A model generated the notes under the pieces. It was not told the DNA's origin. It ran no database searches and saw only the letters and a list, made by a program, of their open reading frames with translations. This document shows positions 8,928 through 17,897 of a stretch of DNA of 64,000 nucleotides, piece by piece. How positions within the stretch are numbered: the first letter of the stretch is position 1; each line of letters starts with the position of its first letter. Source of the DNA: Flavobacterium sp. CYK-55. Its GTDB lineage: Bacteria > Bacteroidota > Bacteroidia > Flavobacteriales > Flavobacteriaceae. Position numbers and translations under genes: made by a program. The stretch is from the NCBI RefSeq assembly GCF_018413465.1, contig NZ_JAHCDK010000006.1:1-64000 (forward strand), given 5' to 3'.

Positions 8928-9560
8928 CTATGGAATGTTTAAATATTTATGGGTTTGCAACGACACGCGCCATTTTGGGTTGTTCATGACATAGTCAACA
9001 ATAAGCGGAGTCATTTCGTCTTTTTTGCTCCATTCGGGTTGCAGAAATAGGATGGCGTTCGGATTGGTTTTTGAAGCTTGCTCTTCGGCAAAAATAAAAT
9101 CGTGCTTGTTGTATATGATGACTTTTAATTCATCGGCACGATCATAAGCTTCTTGAACCGGTAGTTTGTTTTTTTTGGGTGACAGACAAAACCAATCCCA
9201 AGTGCCAGTAATTGGATAAGCACCAGAAGTTTCTATGTGCACTTTGAGTTGTTTATCGTGAAGCAATTGCGTGAGCGGAAGCATATCCCAGGTGAGTGGT
9301 TCGCCACCGGTAATCACAACGGTATCGGCATATTTTTGAGCATTGAGCGCAATAGGTTCAATAGATGTTGGCGGATGTAACTCGGCGTTCCAGCTTTCTT
9401 TGACATCGCACCAATGACAACCTACATCACAGCCGCCAATGCGGATGAAATAGGCAGCAGTTCCGGTGTGGAAGCCTTCGCCTTGAATGGTGTAAAACTC
9501 TTCCATGAGCGGAAGCATGGTGCCTTTTTCAACGGCTATTTGGGATTCTTTTGCTAACAT
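8928..9560 (-). CDS. queE: 7-carboxy-7-deazaguanine synthase
   Basis: 210 aa from the ATG at 9560. Radical SAM enzyme of queuosine (7-deazaguanine) biosynthesis; it turns 6-carboxytetrahydropterin into 7-carboxy-7-deazaguanine. Seen: EEFYTIQGEGFHTG at the N-terminus, the CxxxCxxC cluster motif (GGCDVGCHWCD), VITGGEPLTW and KLPVQEAYDRADELKVIIYN. A longer frame reaches 9608, but a TATCTTTG promoter element lies at 9565-9572, between that start and 9560. The transcript would then begin almost at the ATG, so a nearly leaderless mRNA or the internal ATG at 9518 is possible. queA is at 30921 in this window. Confidence 0.92.
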   Translation of the reverse strand: MLAKESQIAVEKGTMLPLMEEFYTIQGEGFHTGTAAYFIRIGGCDVGCHWCDVKESWNAELHPPTSIEPIALNAQKYADTVVITGGEPLTWDMLPLTQLLHDKQLKVHIETSGAYPITGTWDWFCLSPKKNKLPVQEAYDRADELKVIIYNKHDFIFAEEQASKTNPNAILFLQPEWSKKDEMTPLIVDYVMNNPKWRVSLQTHKYLNIP

Positions 9561-9564
9561 GGGG

Positions 9565-9572
9565 CAAAGATA
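9565..9572 (-). promoter_or_regulatory. promoter -7 element (TATCTTTG) of queE
   Basis: The minus strand reads TATCTTTG, a full match to TAnnTTTG, only 4 bases upstream of the chosen ATG. It decides against the upstream start at 9608 and implies a very short leader. Confidence 0.5.
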
Positions 9573-9654
9573 GGAAAAACCGCTTTGCATCAAGCTCCGC
9601 AAAGACAAAACGCGAAAAACAATCTGGCAGCATGTAAAGTTATGCTGACGAGCC

Positions 9655-9805
9655 GCTTTCTAGCCCTGATAGCAGTGAAAAGCCTTTGCTGACGGACGGT
9701 TTGTTTTTGCCGACTGGCCAGAGCGACCAGCGGAAGCTTTGGCCAGCCGATACAAAAAGACCGTACGACCAAAAGCTTGAAACGCATAGCAGGAAAAAGC
9801 TACGC
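9655..9805 (+). repeat. class I GC-rich intergenic repeat, copy 1, with long cruciform
   Basis: Begins TAGCCCTGATAGCAGTG and ends CATAGCAGGAAAAAGCT, a divergent relative of the copies at 18663 and 44967. Between these ends 9689-9779 can fold as a long imperfect hairpin (AAGCCTTTGCTGACGGACGG against the complement of ACCGTACGACCAAAAGCTT) with an inner CTGGCCA / TGGCCAG stem. It sits between the TPR gene's 3' end and queE; I see no gene in 9561-9855. Confidence 0.55.
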
Positions 9806-9809
9806 ATAA

Positions 9810-9840
9810 AAAAACCGACAGCTTTGGGCCATCGGTTTTT
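9810..9840 (-). terminator. terminator of the ExbB-TonB-TPR operon
   Basis: Stem AAAAACCGA / TCGGTTTTT with a 13-nt loop, 16 bases after the stop of the TPR gene. Confidence 0.75.
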
Positions 9841-9855
9841 AAAGGTTGTTTAGAT

Positions 9856-11532
9856 TTATTTTTTACCGCTTCCTAAAGATTTTAATGATTCTGTTGCGTA
9901 GGTGTTGGCTGGGTCAAGCGCTAGCGTTTTATTGAAATACTCTTTGGCTTTGGCTACATCGGTATTGGCATAACTTGCTGCAATGTTGTTGTAGCTTTCG
10001 ATGAATTTAGCCTTGTTTTTGGTTACTTCATCGGGGCCTTTTTCAGTTACTACTCTGAGGTAATCTTCGTAGTATTTGATGATCATTTCTTCGTTTTCGA
10101 GCAAGCGATTGGCACGCGCTCTAAAAATATAAGCATCTTGAGTGGTTGGTGAAGCTTCTATAACTCTTCCGAAAGCAGCATCGGCTTTTTGCAATTCAAT
10201 CGGATCTGGTTTTACGACGTCTTTTCGAGTATTGTTGTAATACAATGAGTTGCCAAGGTAAAAGTTGTCTAGTAAATAATTTTTTGAGTTGATATTGCTT
10301 GTGGCAATTTCATAAATTACAGATGCTTCTTTGAACAATTTTTGCTCGTAGAATTTTTTGCCTACTTCGCTTAAATCATTGGTCATGTTGATTTCCATTT
10401 CAACTGATTTTTTGATATCGGCCACTCCGGCATTGAACATGTTTTGATCAAGGGTTTTGGTTTCAAGGTTATTGGCTTTTCTGAGTTTAGCCAAACCTAA
10501 ATACAAATGATCACGAGCAATGATTTTGTTGCTTGGGTTACCGATAAAATCTTGTAATGATTTAATGGCTACATCAACATTTCCGTTTTCGTATGCAGAA
10601 TAACCTAAATAACGTAAGATTCTTGGGTTAACTTTATCTAGCTCTTTCATTTTATTGGCCTCAACTTCAAGCGCTTTGTAATCTTTTGCTAAAATCAAGA
10701 AATCGGCATGACGCATTCTTGAAGTAAGTGAGTAATCAGTCATACTCATGTACTTTTCATAATAGCTCAAGGCTTTTTGAATGTATTCGTTGTATTTTTT
10801 GGGTTCGTTGTTGCCCCAGTAATAATAGGTTTCGGCCAACTCGCGGTAAACCGGACCATAATTGGCATCGGCAGCAATTACATTATCAAAAGCTCTGACA
10901 GCCTCAGTATATGACTTGGCTCCTTTGAGTAAAACACCTAATTGCATTTTGGCACGAATTAAGGTTGGGTCAGTTTGAAAAGCATTGCGATAAGCCGCAT
11001 AAGCTTCGTTTTGGTTTTTCTCACCGTAGTAAGCATCGCCTAAAGCCATTTGTGTCAATGCATCGCTTGGATTGATCGCTTTGGCTTTGTTGAGATATTC
11101 TAAAGCCGTTTTATAATCGTGTTTGTCACTGTTCATGTAGGCTTTAGCAACATAGATGTATTCTTCTATGTCTTTCTTTTTCATGTCTTTGGTAGCCGAA
11201 TCAAAATTGGTTTTGGCAGCAGCTGGATTGTTGTTGTCTAAATCGATTTGACCTAAACCGATGTAATTTAAACGACCACCATCAGTGGCTGTAAGGCCTT
11301 TTTGAAAATATATTTTGGCAGAATCTTCGATGTTTTGTTTTAGGTATACATTTCCTAAAAAGAAGGCAGCTTTACCATTGGCAGGTTTGGCTTGGATAAT
11401 AGATTTGAGCATTGATTTTGCCTTTTCATACTGTTCTGCATCCATCGCTTTTTTGGCTTGCTCAATATCTTGAGCTTGACTGATGGTAGCTGTTCCTAAT
11501 AACAACAGGCTAAAAATCTTTAAAGTGTTCAT
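9856..11532 (-). CDS. exported tetratricopeptide (TPR) repeat protein
   Basis: 558 aa, last gene of the TonB operon. Signal peptide at 1-20 (ends TISQAQ). The rest is a solenoid of TPR units, for example KSMLKSIIQAKPANGKAAFF, ALEYLNKAKAINPSDALTQM and AKEYFNKTLALDPANTYATE. Periplasmic scaffold for protein contacts; no enzyme motif. Its place behind a PstS-like lipoprotein and TonB/ExbBD suggests it assembles or positions that energy-coupling machine. This is inferred from context only. Followed by a terminator at 9810-9840. Confidence 0.85.
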   Translation of the reverse strand: MNTLKIFSLLLLGTATISQAQDIEQAKKAMDAEQYEKAKSMLKSIIQAKPANGKAAFFLGNVYLKQNIEDSAKIYFQKGLTATDGGRLNYIGLGQIDLDNNNPAAAKTNFDSATKDMKKKDIEEYIYVAKAYMNSDKHDYKTALEYLNKAKAINPSDALTQMALGDAYYGEKNQNEAYAAYRNAFQTDPTLIRAKMQLGVLLKGAKSYTEAVRAFDNVIAADANYGPVYRELAETYYYWGNNEPKKYNEYIQKALSYYEKYMSMTDYSLTSRMRHADFLILAKDYKALEVEANKMKELDKVNPRILRYLGYSAYENGNVDVAIKSLQDFIGNPSNKIIARDHLYLGLAKLRKANNLETKTLDQNMFNAGVADIKKSVEMEINMTNDLSEVGKKFYEQKLFKEASVIYEIATSNINSKNYLLDNFYLGNSLYYNNTRKDVVKPDPIELQKADAAFGRVIEASPTTQDAYIFRARANRLLENEEMIIKYYEDYLRVVTEKGPDEVTKNKAKFIESYNNIAASYANTDVAKAKEYFNKTLALDPANTYATESLKSLGSGKK

Positions 11533-11549
11533 GGTTGGTTATTTTAAAT

Positions 11550-12464
11550 TTATTTACTTGGGTTTGTAATGGTTTTTCTTATTTGGATTTTTCTCGTCGG
11601 AAAAATGGCCGGAACCAATCCGGATTTTAATATAATTCTTTGACCTACATCGCTGGTTATAAAGTTTGAAAATCTGATTCCGAAACTTGTATTCCCTTGA
11701 CAATTGGCGATAAACAAATCACGTGCCAGAGGATATTTGCCCGAGGCTATATTATCTTGACTTGGGTAATAATACTCTGTGTTTTTACTGCCTTTAACAC
11801 GCAACACATTGATTTGGTTTAAATTGTCTTGAATTTCATTTGAGGGCTCAAAGATAAAATTAATTCCGACAACTCCTACCATTCCGGTGTTGTGCGCAAC
11901 ATAGTTAAAAACCTCATTGGGTGTGTTGAATGAAAAAACTCCTTTTTCAGGCATTTTGGTCAGACCCGCAAGTGCACAAAGCTGACGCGCTGTACTTGAA
12001 TTGGGGTTGTCAAAAACCAATCCTTTGAAATGCCCAACGGCTTTTCCTTGCATCAATGCAACAATTTGTTGCATACTGATTAAAGTATCTTGACTAGACT
12101 TTTGGGTGATCAAAGCGATGGCATCTTTGGCAAAAGGTGTCATTTTGGGATGCATCTTTTTGGCATCAAAGAACTTGATTTCATCACTTGTTAAATCTCT
12201 AGGCAAGATGGCCATTTTTTTATAATCATTGGCTAATGATGAAATAACTTGAGCATCAGGCCGTACTTCTAAATTGATTTTCACAGGATAACGATCTTCA
12301 AAAATCATCACTAAATCTTCAACTATCGGCTGAAGCGTTTGATCGACTAATACTGTGGCTTGTTCTTTTTTAGAGTGAACTTGTTTGTTAACCTCAGTCT
12401 TTTTGCAATTGACCGCAATAAGGGTAATGCCTATTAAAACTGAAACAACGAATATTCTTTTCAT
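11550..12464 (-). CDS. PstS-like substrate-binding lipoprotein in the TonB operon
   Basis: 304 aa. Lipoprotein signal with lipobox ending at Cys20 (LIAVNC). The body resembles phosphate-type periplasmic binding proteins: VDQTLQPIVEDLVMIFEDRYP, KKMAILPRDLT, FAKDAIALITQ and YYPSQDNIASGKYPLARDLF, ending with a SDVGQRIILKSGLVP segment. No Pst permease or ATPase is nearby, so uptake of phosphate by a classical ABC route is not supported here. It probably works with TonB/ExbBD and the TPR protein. Start overlaps the stop of the 77-aa gene by 1 base. Confidence 0.8.
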   Translation of the reverse strand: MKRIFVVSVLIGITLIAVNCKKTEVNKQVHSKKEQATVLVDQTLQPIVEDLVMIFEDRYPVKINLEVRPDAQVISSLANDYKKMAILPRDLTSDEIKFFDAKKMHPKMTPFAKDAIALITQKSSQDTLISMQQIVALMQGKAVGHFKGLVFDNPNSSTARQLCALAGLTKMPEKGVFSFNTPNEVFNYVAHNTGMVGVVGINFIFEPSNEIQDNLNQINVLRVKGSKNTEYYYPSQDNIASGKYPLARDLFIANCQGNTSFGIRFSNFITSDVGQRIILKSGLVPAIFPTRKIQIRKTITNPSK

Positions 12465-12697
12465 TATTCTTCTTGATTAGATTTCATTAAACGCACAAAA
12501 CGTATAAATGAGTATACGATGAGTAAAATTCCAAACGCCCAACGTGCATTAGCATTGAGTGAAATGGGCAATTTCTTTAAAAAAATAATCATGAGCCCTA
12601 AAACAAAATAAGACATAAAAAACAATATGCCTATAACGAGAAGAAATCGCTCTTTAAGCGATTTCTTCATGAAGTTTTTAGATATGTTTCTAAGCAT
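12464..12697 (-). CDS. small membrane protein (77 aa) of the TonB operon
   Basis: Two hydrophobic helices (about residues 18-38 and 48-67) with basic flanks and an acidic tail (KSNQEE). No recognised domain. Its start touches the stop of tonB and its stop touches the start of the PstS-like gene (1-base overlaps), so it is clearly a translated part of the operon. Function unknown; probably an inner-membrane accessory of the TonB-ExbBD complex. Confidence 0.75.
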   Translation of the reverse strand: MLRNISKNFMKKSLKERFLLVIGILFFMSYFVLGLMIIFLKKLPISLNANARWAFGILLIVYSFIRFVRLMKSNQEE

Positions 12698-13488
12698 TAC
12701 TCAGCTCTGTTAACTGTAATTGGCAATGAATACAAAACCCTTACCTTTTTACCATTTTGTTCTCCTGGGTTCCAACGCGGACAAGACTTAAGAACGCGAA
12801 CAGCTTCTTTACCTGTTCCGTAACCTGCATCACGAAGAACTTTTACATCGGTAAGTGAACCGTCTTTCTCAACCACAAACGTAACAAACACTTTTCCGCC
12901 AGGGAAATCTTCATCGTCTGGTGCTTGGAAATTCTTTCCTACAAATTTGTAGAATTTTTCAAGTCCACCCGGAAAATCAGGTTTTACCTCAATACCCGCC
13001 GTGTTGTAGATGTTGTTGTCTTCTTCAACTACTTCTTTCGGCCCATTACCCACAGGTTCAACCGTTAACTCAGCATCCGGATCACCTTTGATCGTTTCAG
13101 CGCCGATTTTTTTATCAACGATTTCTTTGATTTTAGGTGGTTCTTCAACTACTTCTTCTGCTTTAGCAACCACAGGCTTAACAAATTTTACCTGATCCAC
13201 TTTTGGTGGCGGCGGTGGTGGTGGCGGAAGATTTTCTTTTGGTTTTTCTTTCGGTGGCAGTTTTACAGTCGTTATTTTTTGATCTAAAACTGCATCATCT
13301 GAACCATCTGGGAGCAAATTAGCCAACACAGGAATACTCACTAAAAAGGTAAAAATAATACCTCCAATAATGAGTGACCTCATGGTCGTTTTCCCGTTGT
13401 TTGCTCTAAGATAATATGCTCCGTATAATTTATTTCGTCCTTCAAAAACGATTTCAAGCCATTGATTTTTTAATAAATCTAATTTCAT
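12697..13488 (-). CDS. tonB: TonB energy transducer
   Basis: 263 aa. Cytoplasmic start (GRNKLYGAYYLR), one membrane anchor at about 38-57, a Pro-rich periplasmic arm with eight prolines in a row (about 88-96), an acidic/Val-rich linker, and a TonB_C domain (PDFPGGLEKFYKFV to VRVLYSLPITV). With ExbB and ExbD it transmits the proton-motive force to outer-membrane TonB-dependent receptors. The GAYYLR start and short linker are typical of flavobacterial TonB. Fourth gene of the operon. Confidence 0.92.
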   Translation of the reverse strand: MKLDLLKNQWLEIVFEGRNKLYGAYYLRANNGKTTMRSLIIGGIIFTFLVSIPVLANLLPDGSDDAVLDQKITTVKLPPKEKPKENLPPPPPPPPKVDQVKFVKPVVAKAEEVVEEPPKIKEIVDKKIGAETIKGDPDAELTVEPVGNGPKEVVEEDNNIYNTAGIEVKPDFPGGLEKFYKFVGKNFQAPDDEDFPGGKVFVTFVVEKDGSLTDVKVLRDAGYGTGKEAVRVLKSCPRWNPGEQNGKKVRVLYSLPITVNRAE

Positions 13489-13509
13489 GTCTTTTCTTTT
13501 TTAATTAGA

Positions 13510-14100
13510 TTAAGGATTAGGAGTTTCAGATGCTGCTGCAGCCGATCCGCCATTGATCAATTTGCTTTCTTCTGGAGTAAACTCATTCACAATAGCATAA
13601 GTTGGCACATTGACAATCGCCATTTCATCAAGAATATCAACCAAATTGCGATATTTTGATTTTTTGCTTGGTTTAATGATTACAATCATTCCTTTGTCTT
13701 TGTTTCCGGTATATTGAAGTACTTTTTCTTTACGATCAAGCAATTCTTTTCGGATACCATCTTTACCATAAGCGAAGTCTTTAGGCGCTCCTCCAGAAAC
13801 AGGAGTAGCTAACAAACCTACATATCGAACCAATTTGTTATTTTCACCCAACAATATAGTCATGGTACGATTTTCATCTACCTTAACATCTTTGTTGTTA
13901 TCCTTGTCTGGGTCTTTATCAGGCAAACCCAAATTCATCGATTGGGGTTTAGACAACGTAGTAGTAAGCATGAAGAAAGTAATCAGCAAGAAAGCCAAAT
14001 CTACCATCGCTGTTAAATCAACTTTAGAGTTTTGCTTTTTACTTCTGACTTTGCCACTGCCTTTTTTACCACCGCCGTCGCCGGTATTTAATTCAGCCAT
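13510..14100 (-). CDS. exbD: ExbD/TolR-family biopolymer transporter (second copy)
   Basis: 196 aa. Basic N-terminus, then one membrane helix KVDLTAMVDLAFLLITFFML (about 27-47) that contains the functional Asp of ExbD (MVD), followed by a periplasmic domain. Works as part of the ExbB-ExbD proton channel that energises TonB. The tail is rich in Ser/Ala (GSAAAASETPNP). A paralogue is just upstream; Bacteroidota commonly carry two or more ExbD in such operons. Confidence 0.9.
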   Translation of the reverse strand: MAELNTGDGGGKKGSGKVRSKKQNSKVDLTAMVDLAFLLITFFMLTTTLSKPQSMNLGLPDKDPDKDNNKDVKVDENRTMTILLGENNKLVRYVGLLATPVSGGAPKDFAYGKDGIRKELLDRKEKVLQYTGNKDKGMIVIIKPSKKSKYRNLVDILDEMAIVNVPTYAIVNEFTPEESKLINGGSAAAASETPNP

Positions 14101-14119
14101 CTAATATATTTTTATAAAA

Positions 14120-14728
14120 TTATTTTTCTTTTCCTCTCAAACCAGTAACCAAACTAAAGCTATTGATTTTTTGGTCTTGTAAAATATCCATGACTCTTTT
14201 GATGATGGGATATTCTTCTTTAGCATCACCTTTAATAGCGAGTTCCAACTCTTTGTCGTGCAACTCTATATTGGCAATACGAGCATTCTGAACCCACTCA
14301 GCCAATTGATTATCTAAAGAATCTTTAGGAATTCCGGGTTGTTGAACATTCTTTCTATCAGCAGGCTTCATATCTAAAATTTGTTTGAGATTTTGAACCG
14401 GAACGCCGAAACTTTCCATAATCGCAAACTTATTTTGATCTTCCTCAGAAAACTTAACGCCGTATTTGTTGCCCATGAGTTCAAGTGTTCTTACACGAAC
14501 ATCTTTTCCTTTGACATCAAAAAATACTTTACCGTTACCCACTGTCAAAGTAGCCAAATCTTTCTCTGGCAACTTCGTCTGAACAGTTGATGCAGGCGTA
14601 TCTACAGGCATTACTTCAGGAACTTTAGCAGTAGCAGTCAAAATAAAGAACGTAAGCAAAAGGAATGCAACGTCACACATCGCCGTCATATCGGTAGATG
14701 TTGACTTCTTTTTCATTTTTATTGCCAT
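14120..14728 (-). CDS. exbD: ExbD/TolR-family biopolymer transporter (first copy)
   Basis: 202 aa. Helix STDMTAMCDVAFLLLTFFIL (about 9-28) with the channel Asp (MCD), then a periplasmic domain of about 170 residues with a C-terminal repeat-like end (VMDILQDQKINSFSLVTGLR). Differs clearly from the second copy outside the helix, so the two may have separate positions in the complex. Lies 35 bases after exbB. Confidence 0.9.
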   Translation of the reverse strand: MAIKMKKKSTSTDMTAMCDVAFLLLTFFILTATAKVPEVMPVDTPASTVQTKLPEKDLATLTVGNGKVFFDVKGKDVRVRTLELMGNKYGVKFSEEDQNKFAIMESFGVPVQNLKQILDMKPADRKNVQQPGIPKDSLDNQLAEWVQNARIANIELHDKELELAIKGDAKEEYPIIKRVMDILQDQKINSFSLVTGLRGKEK

Positions 14729-14763
14729 AGTCTATATATTATTATTGATAAATAAATATCAAA

Positions 14764-15585
14764 TTATTGTTTTAAGCTACCTCTAAAGTGTCTGTATGTG
14801 TTTACAATGGTTGTACCTGCCTCATCAATAGAGTAAGTCAAAGTATCAATTTTGGAAGTAAAGAAGTTGTAAGCGATGATCGCCAAAGCTGAAGTTGAGA
14901 TACCAGTAGCTGTGTTGATCAAAGCCTCAGAAATACCATTTGCTAATTCAGCAGAATCTGCTCCGCCACCACCAGCTAATCCGGCAAACGCTTTAATCAT
15001 ACCTGTTACCGTTCCTAACAATCCGGCAAGTGTTCCTAAAGAAACCAAAGTTGACAAAATAGTCATGTGTTGCTCCAACATTGGCATTTCAAGCGAAGTA
15101 GCTTCTTCAATTTCTTTGTGGATAGTCTCAGCAGCTTCTTCACTGTTGAATCCTTCTTTTTTAACGTCTTGGTATTTAACTAAAGCTGAACGAATAGCGT
15201 TAGCTACTGAACCTTGTTGTTTGTCACAAGCTGCTAAGGCTCCGTCAATATCACCTTTAGTTACACTAGCTTGGATAGATTTCATGAATTGATCCAAGTT
15301 TCCTTTTCCTGTTGCTTTAGTGATTACAAAATATCTCTCAATTGAAAAAACAACCACCATTAATAACAATCCCATCAAAACAGGAACAATTGGACCTCCT
15401 TTGTAAACCATTGCTAAATAATTTCCTTTAAGTGGAGCTCCAGTGTTTACGCCTCCTTCAAAGTTAGAACCAGCACCCATGATGAAATTCCAAACAAGAA
15501 CTCCTACAAAAATACAAGCTACAATTACGATTCCAGAGAACATTCCTCCTAAATTTGAACCACCTTCTTTTTTAACGTTTGCCAT
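14764..15585 (-). CDS. exbB: ExbB/TolQ/MotA-family proton channel protein
   Basis: 273 aa from the ATG at 15585 (MANVKKEGG); a longer frame reaches 15645 but overlaps a promoter-like site and gives a non-family N-terminus. Three membrane regions: about 14-34, 63-83, and a long C-terminal pair with TLVSLGTLAGLLGTVTGMIKAF and ALINTATGISTSALAIIAYN, the family's pore segments. First gene of the operon with the two exbD genes, tonB, the 77-aa gene, the pstS-like gene and the TPR gene. Confidence 0.92.
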   Translation of the reverse strand: MANVKKEGGSNLGGMFSGIVIVACIFVGVLVWNFIMGAGSNFEGGVNTGAPLKGNYLAMVYKGGPIVPVLMGLLLMVVVFSIERYFVITKATGKGNLDQFMKSIQASVTKGDIDGALAACDKQQGSVANAIRSALVKYQDVKKEGFNSEEAAETIHKEIEEATSLEMPMLEQHMTILSTLVSLGTLAGLLGTVTGMIKAFAGLAGGGGADSAELANGISEALINTATGISTSALAIIAYNFFTSKIDTLTYSIDEAGTTIVNTYRHFRGSLKQ

Positions 15586-15918
15586 TTTTTTAAATTTTAA
15601 ATGATTTATTAGTTTTAGTTGTAAATAAATTTTGAATAGCAGCAAATTTAATTTTTTAGTTCTAATAAAAAAACTTTTTTTAATTTAATTGAAATTTAAT
15701 TGAAGCCCAATAAAATCAGCAGTTTGTTTCTATTATCAACTCTGCCGCAATTCAAATAAAAGTTGTTTTTTTGCTGTGATTAAATCAGTCATTTTTAGAA
15801 ATTTTTGAGAATTTCACAACCTGTTAATCTGTACATAAACGAAGAAATCGTATTGAAATTGCCATCAGCATTTTATCATGTATAAAAAACAACTCGCATA
15901 CCTTAATATATAATAACA
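15586..15918. other. AT-rich divergent intergenic region (exbB / HerA-like gene)
   Basis: 333 bases without a gene. On the minus strand TAAATTTG (15643-15650) matches the -7 consensus 57 bases before exbB, but no TTTG is seen at -33. The direct repeat TTTAATT(GA)A occurs around 15680-15703. On the plus strand I see no convincing promoter for the HerA-like gene. Confidence 0.45.
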
Positions 15919-17436
15919 ATGTCAAGAACTTCAGATTTTATAAATTCAATCCAACAGGGATATAATCATCAAGGCGAGAGTGTAGCACTTGGCGCTGCCA
16001 TACTCGATGGTGAGGTACAAGCTCAGGCCCAAATTAAAATTCCGCTCAAAACATTCAACCGTCACGGACTCATTGCCGGCGCCACCGGAACCGGTAAAAC
16101 CAAAACCATCCAAGTGCTTTCAGAACAACTCTCAACCATGGGCGTGCCGGTTTTGATGATGGATATCAAAGGAGATTTTAGCGGTATTGCAGCAGCGGGA
16201 GAAGAAAAATCATTTATCACTGAACGACATCAAAAAATCAACATTCCGTTTGCGCCGCAAAAATATCCGGTAGAACTTTTATCGCTTTCAGAGCAGCCCG
16301 GCGTTAGACTCAGAGCCACTATTTCAGAATTCGGGCCGGTTTTATTTTCGAGAATTCTTGATTTGAATGATGTACAATCAGGCGTAGTTTCGGTCATTTT
16401 TAAATATTGCGACGATCATCAGATGCCGCTTTTAGATTTAAAGGATATCAAAAAAGTCATCAATTATATTACCGAAGAAGGCAAAGAAGAAATTGAGGCC
16501 AACTACGGAAAAATATCGCCTTCAACTACCGGAACCATCTTGCGCAAAATCATTGAGCTAGAGCAACAAGGCGGCGATTTCTTTTTTGGAGAACTATCTT
16601 TTGACATTGCTGATTTGATGCGATTTGACCAAAACGGAATGGGTTATATCAACATCCTTAGATTGAATGACATTCAAGACAAACCTAAATTATTCTCGAC
16701 TTTTATGCTGAGTTTACTGGCCGAGATATATCAGCAAATGCCCGAAAAAGGCGATGCAGATCGCCCGGAATTGGTTTTATTTATTGATGAAGCGCATTTG
16801 ATTTTTAGCCAAGCCAGCCAAACTTTGCTCGAACAAATCGAGACGATTGTCAAGCTGATTCGCTCGAAAGGCATCGGGATATATTTCATCACACAAAACC
16901 CGAATGATATTCCGAGCGGCGTGCTTTCGCAATTGGGTTTGAAAATTCAGCATGCACTCAGAGCTTTTACAGCCAATGACAGAAAAGCCATCAAACTCAC
17001 CGCCGACAATTATCCGCTATCTGATTTTTATCAGACAGATCAAATCATTACAGAATTGGGCATTGGCGAAGCATTGGTAACCGCGCTCAATGAAAAAGGA
17101 AGTCCAACACCACTCGCTGCCACGATGCTGAGCGCCCCACAAAGCCGGATGGATGTTTTACTACAAAATGAGATTGACGTCATCAACACACAATCAAAAT
17201 TGGTCAAGAAATACAGTCAAGATATTGATCGTGAAAGCGCCTATGAAATGCTGAGTAAAAAGCTCGAAGCCGCACAAGAACAAGCCGCAGCTGAAACTGC
17301 CGAGGCCCCAAAAGAAACCACTAAGCAAGAGTCAGATACGGCTCAAATGATTGGAAAATCAGTTTTAAAAGTAGTCACTAGCGCTACTTTTATTCGCGGA
17401 GCGTTTAGTATTTTAAGTAAGATGTTGAAAAAATAA
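15919..17436 (+). CDS. HerA-like (DUF853/YjgR) ATPase
   Basis: 505 aa. Walker A in GLIAGATGTGKTKTIQVL (about residues 50-67) and Walker B in LVLFIDEAHLIF (about 288-299); a sensor-like stretch YFITQNPNDIPSGVLSQLG follows. Belongs to the HerA/FtsK-type ATPases annotated as DUF853. No nuclease (NurA) or other partner is adjacent. The tail has an Ala/Glu-rich stretch and a hydrophobic end (SATFIRGAFSILSKMLKK). Role unknown; a DNA-handling motor is possible. Confidence 0.85.
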   Translation: MSRTSDFINSIQQGYNHQGESVALGAAILDGEVQAQAQIKIPLKTFNRHGLIAGATGTGKTKTIQVLSEQLSTMGVPVLMMDIKGDFSGIAAAGEEKSFITERHQKINIPFAPQKYPVELLSLSEQPGVRLRATISEFGPVLFSRILDLNDVQSGVVSVIFKYCDDHQMPLLDLKDIKKVINYITEEGKEEIEANYGKISPSTTGTILRKIIELEQQGGDFFFGELSFDIADLMRFDQNGMGYINILRLNDIQDKPKLFSTFMLSLLAEIYQQMPEKGDADRPELVLFIDEAHLIFSQASQTLLEQIETIVKLIRSKGIGIYFITQNPNDIPSGVLSQLGLKIQHALRAFTANDRKAIKLTADNYPLSDFYQTDQIITELGIGEALVTALNEKGSPTPLAATMLSAPQSRMDVLLQNEIDVINTQSKLVKKYSQDIDRESAYEMLSKKLEAAQEQAAAETAEAPKETTKQESDTAQMIGKSVLKVVTSATFIRGAFSILSKMLKK

Positions 17437-17460
17437 ACACTGCGAAAAACGATTTATATT

Positions 17461-17727
17461 TTATGCCAAAGCAGAAACTGTTTTTCCGTGAATAGCATCA
17501 GCATAATACTGAGCGTATTCAAAGAACAATCCCCTGTCATCACAATTCGGGTTTTGTATACATTTGCCAATTACTGAAACAAAATCTTCTTTTCGATTTT
17601 TTTCATCTTCAGAATTCGGGCTGTTTTGTTGAAGAAGTTCAATAATTTTACCGGCAAAAACAAGTCTATGGTTTCTTCTTTCAGAAATTAAAAGGTTTAG
17701 TGCTAAAGTGGTCATGTTCGCAGTCAT
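17461..17727 (-). CDS. small hypothetical protein (88 aa)
   Basis: No recognised family. Mostly helical and hydrophilic (LLISERRNHRLVFAGKIIEL) with two Cys near residues 56 and 61 in GKCIQNPNCDDRG. No signal peptide or membrane segment. The convergent arrangement 25 bases from the HerA-like gene and the lack of a better frame on either strand support it as a real gene. The spacing after it (170 bases) may hold its promoter. Confidence 0.55.
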   Translation of the reverse strand: MTANMTTLALNLLISERRNHRLVFAGKIIELLQQNSPNSEDEKNRKEDFVSVIGKCIQNPNCDDRGLFFEYAQYYADAIHGKTVSALA

Positions 17728-17897
17728 GGGGAAGAATTTTAAATGAAATAATAGGTTAATTTTCAGCTAAAGTATAGCTAAACAATTGATAATGAAGAAG
17801 ATTTTCGACCAAATGTTAAAATAATCGTTTTGCAAAAAAAACAAGCCGAAATCACCGACCAAATGCATCTTTTGAGCAGTTTAAAACAAATGAAAAT

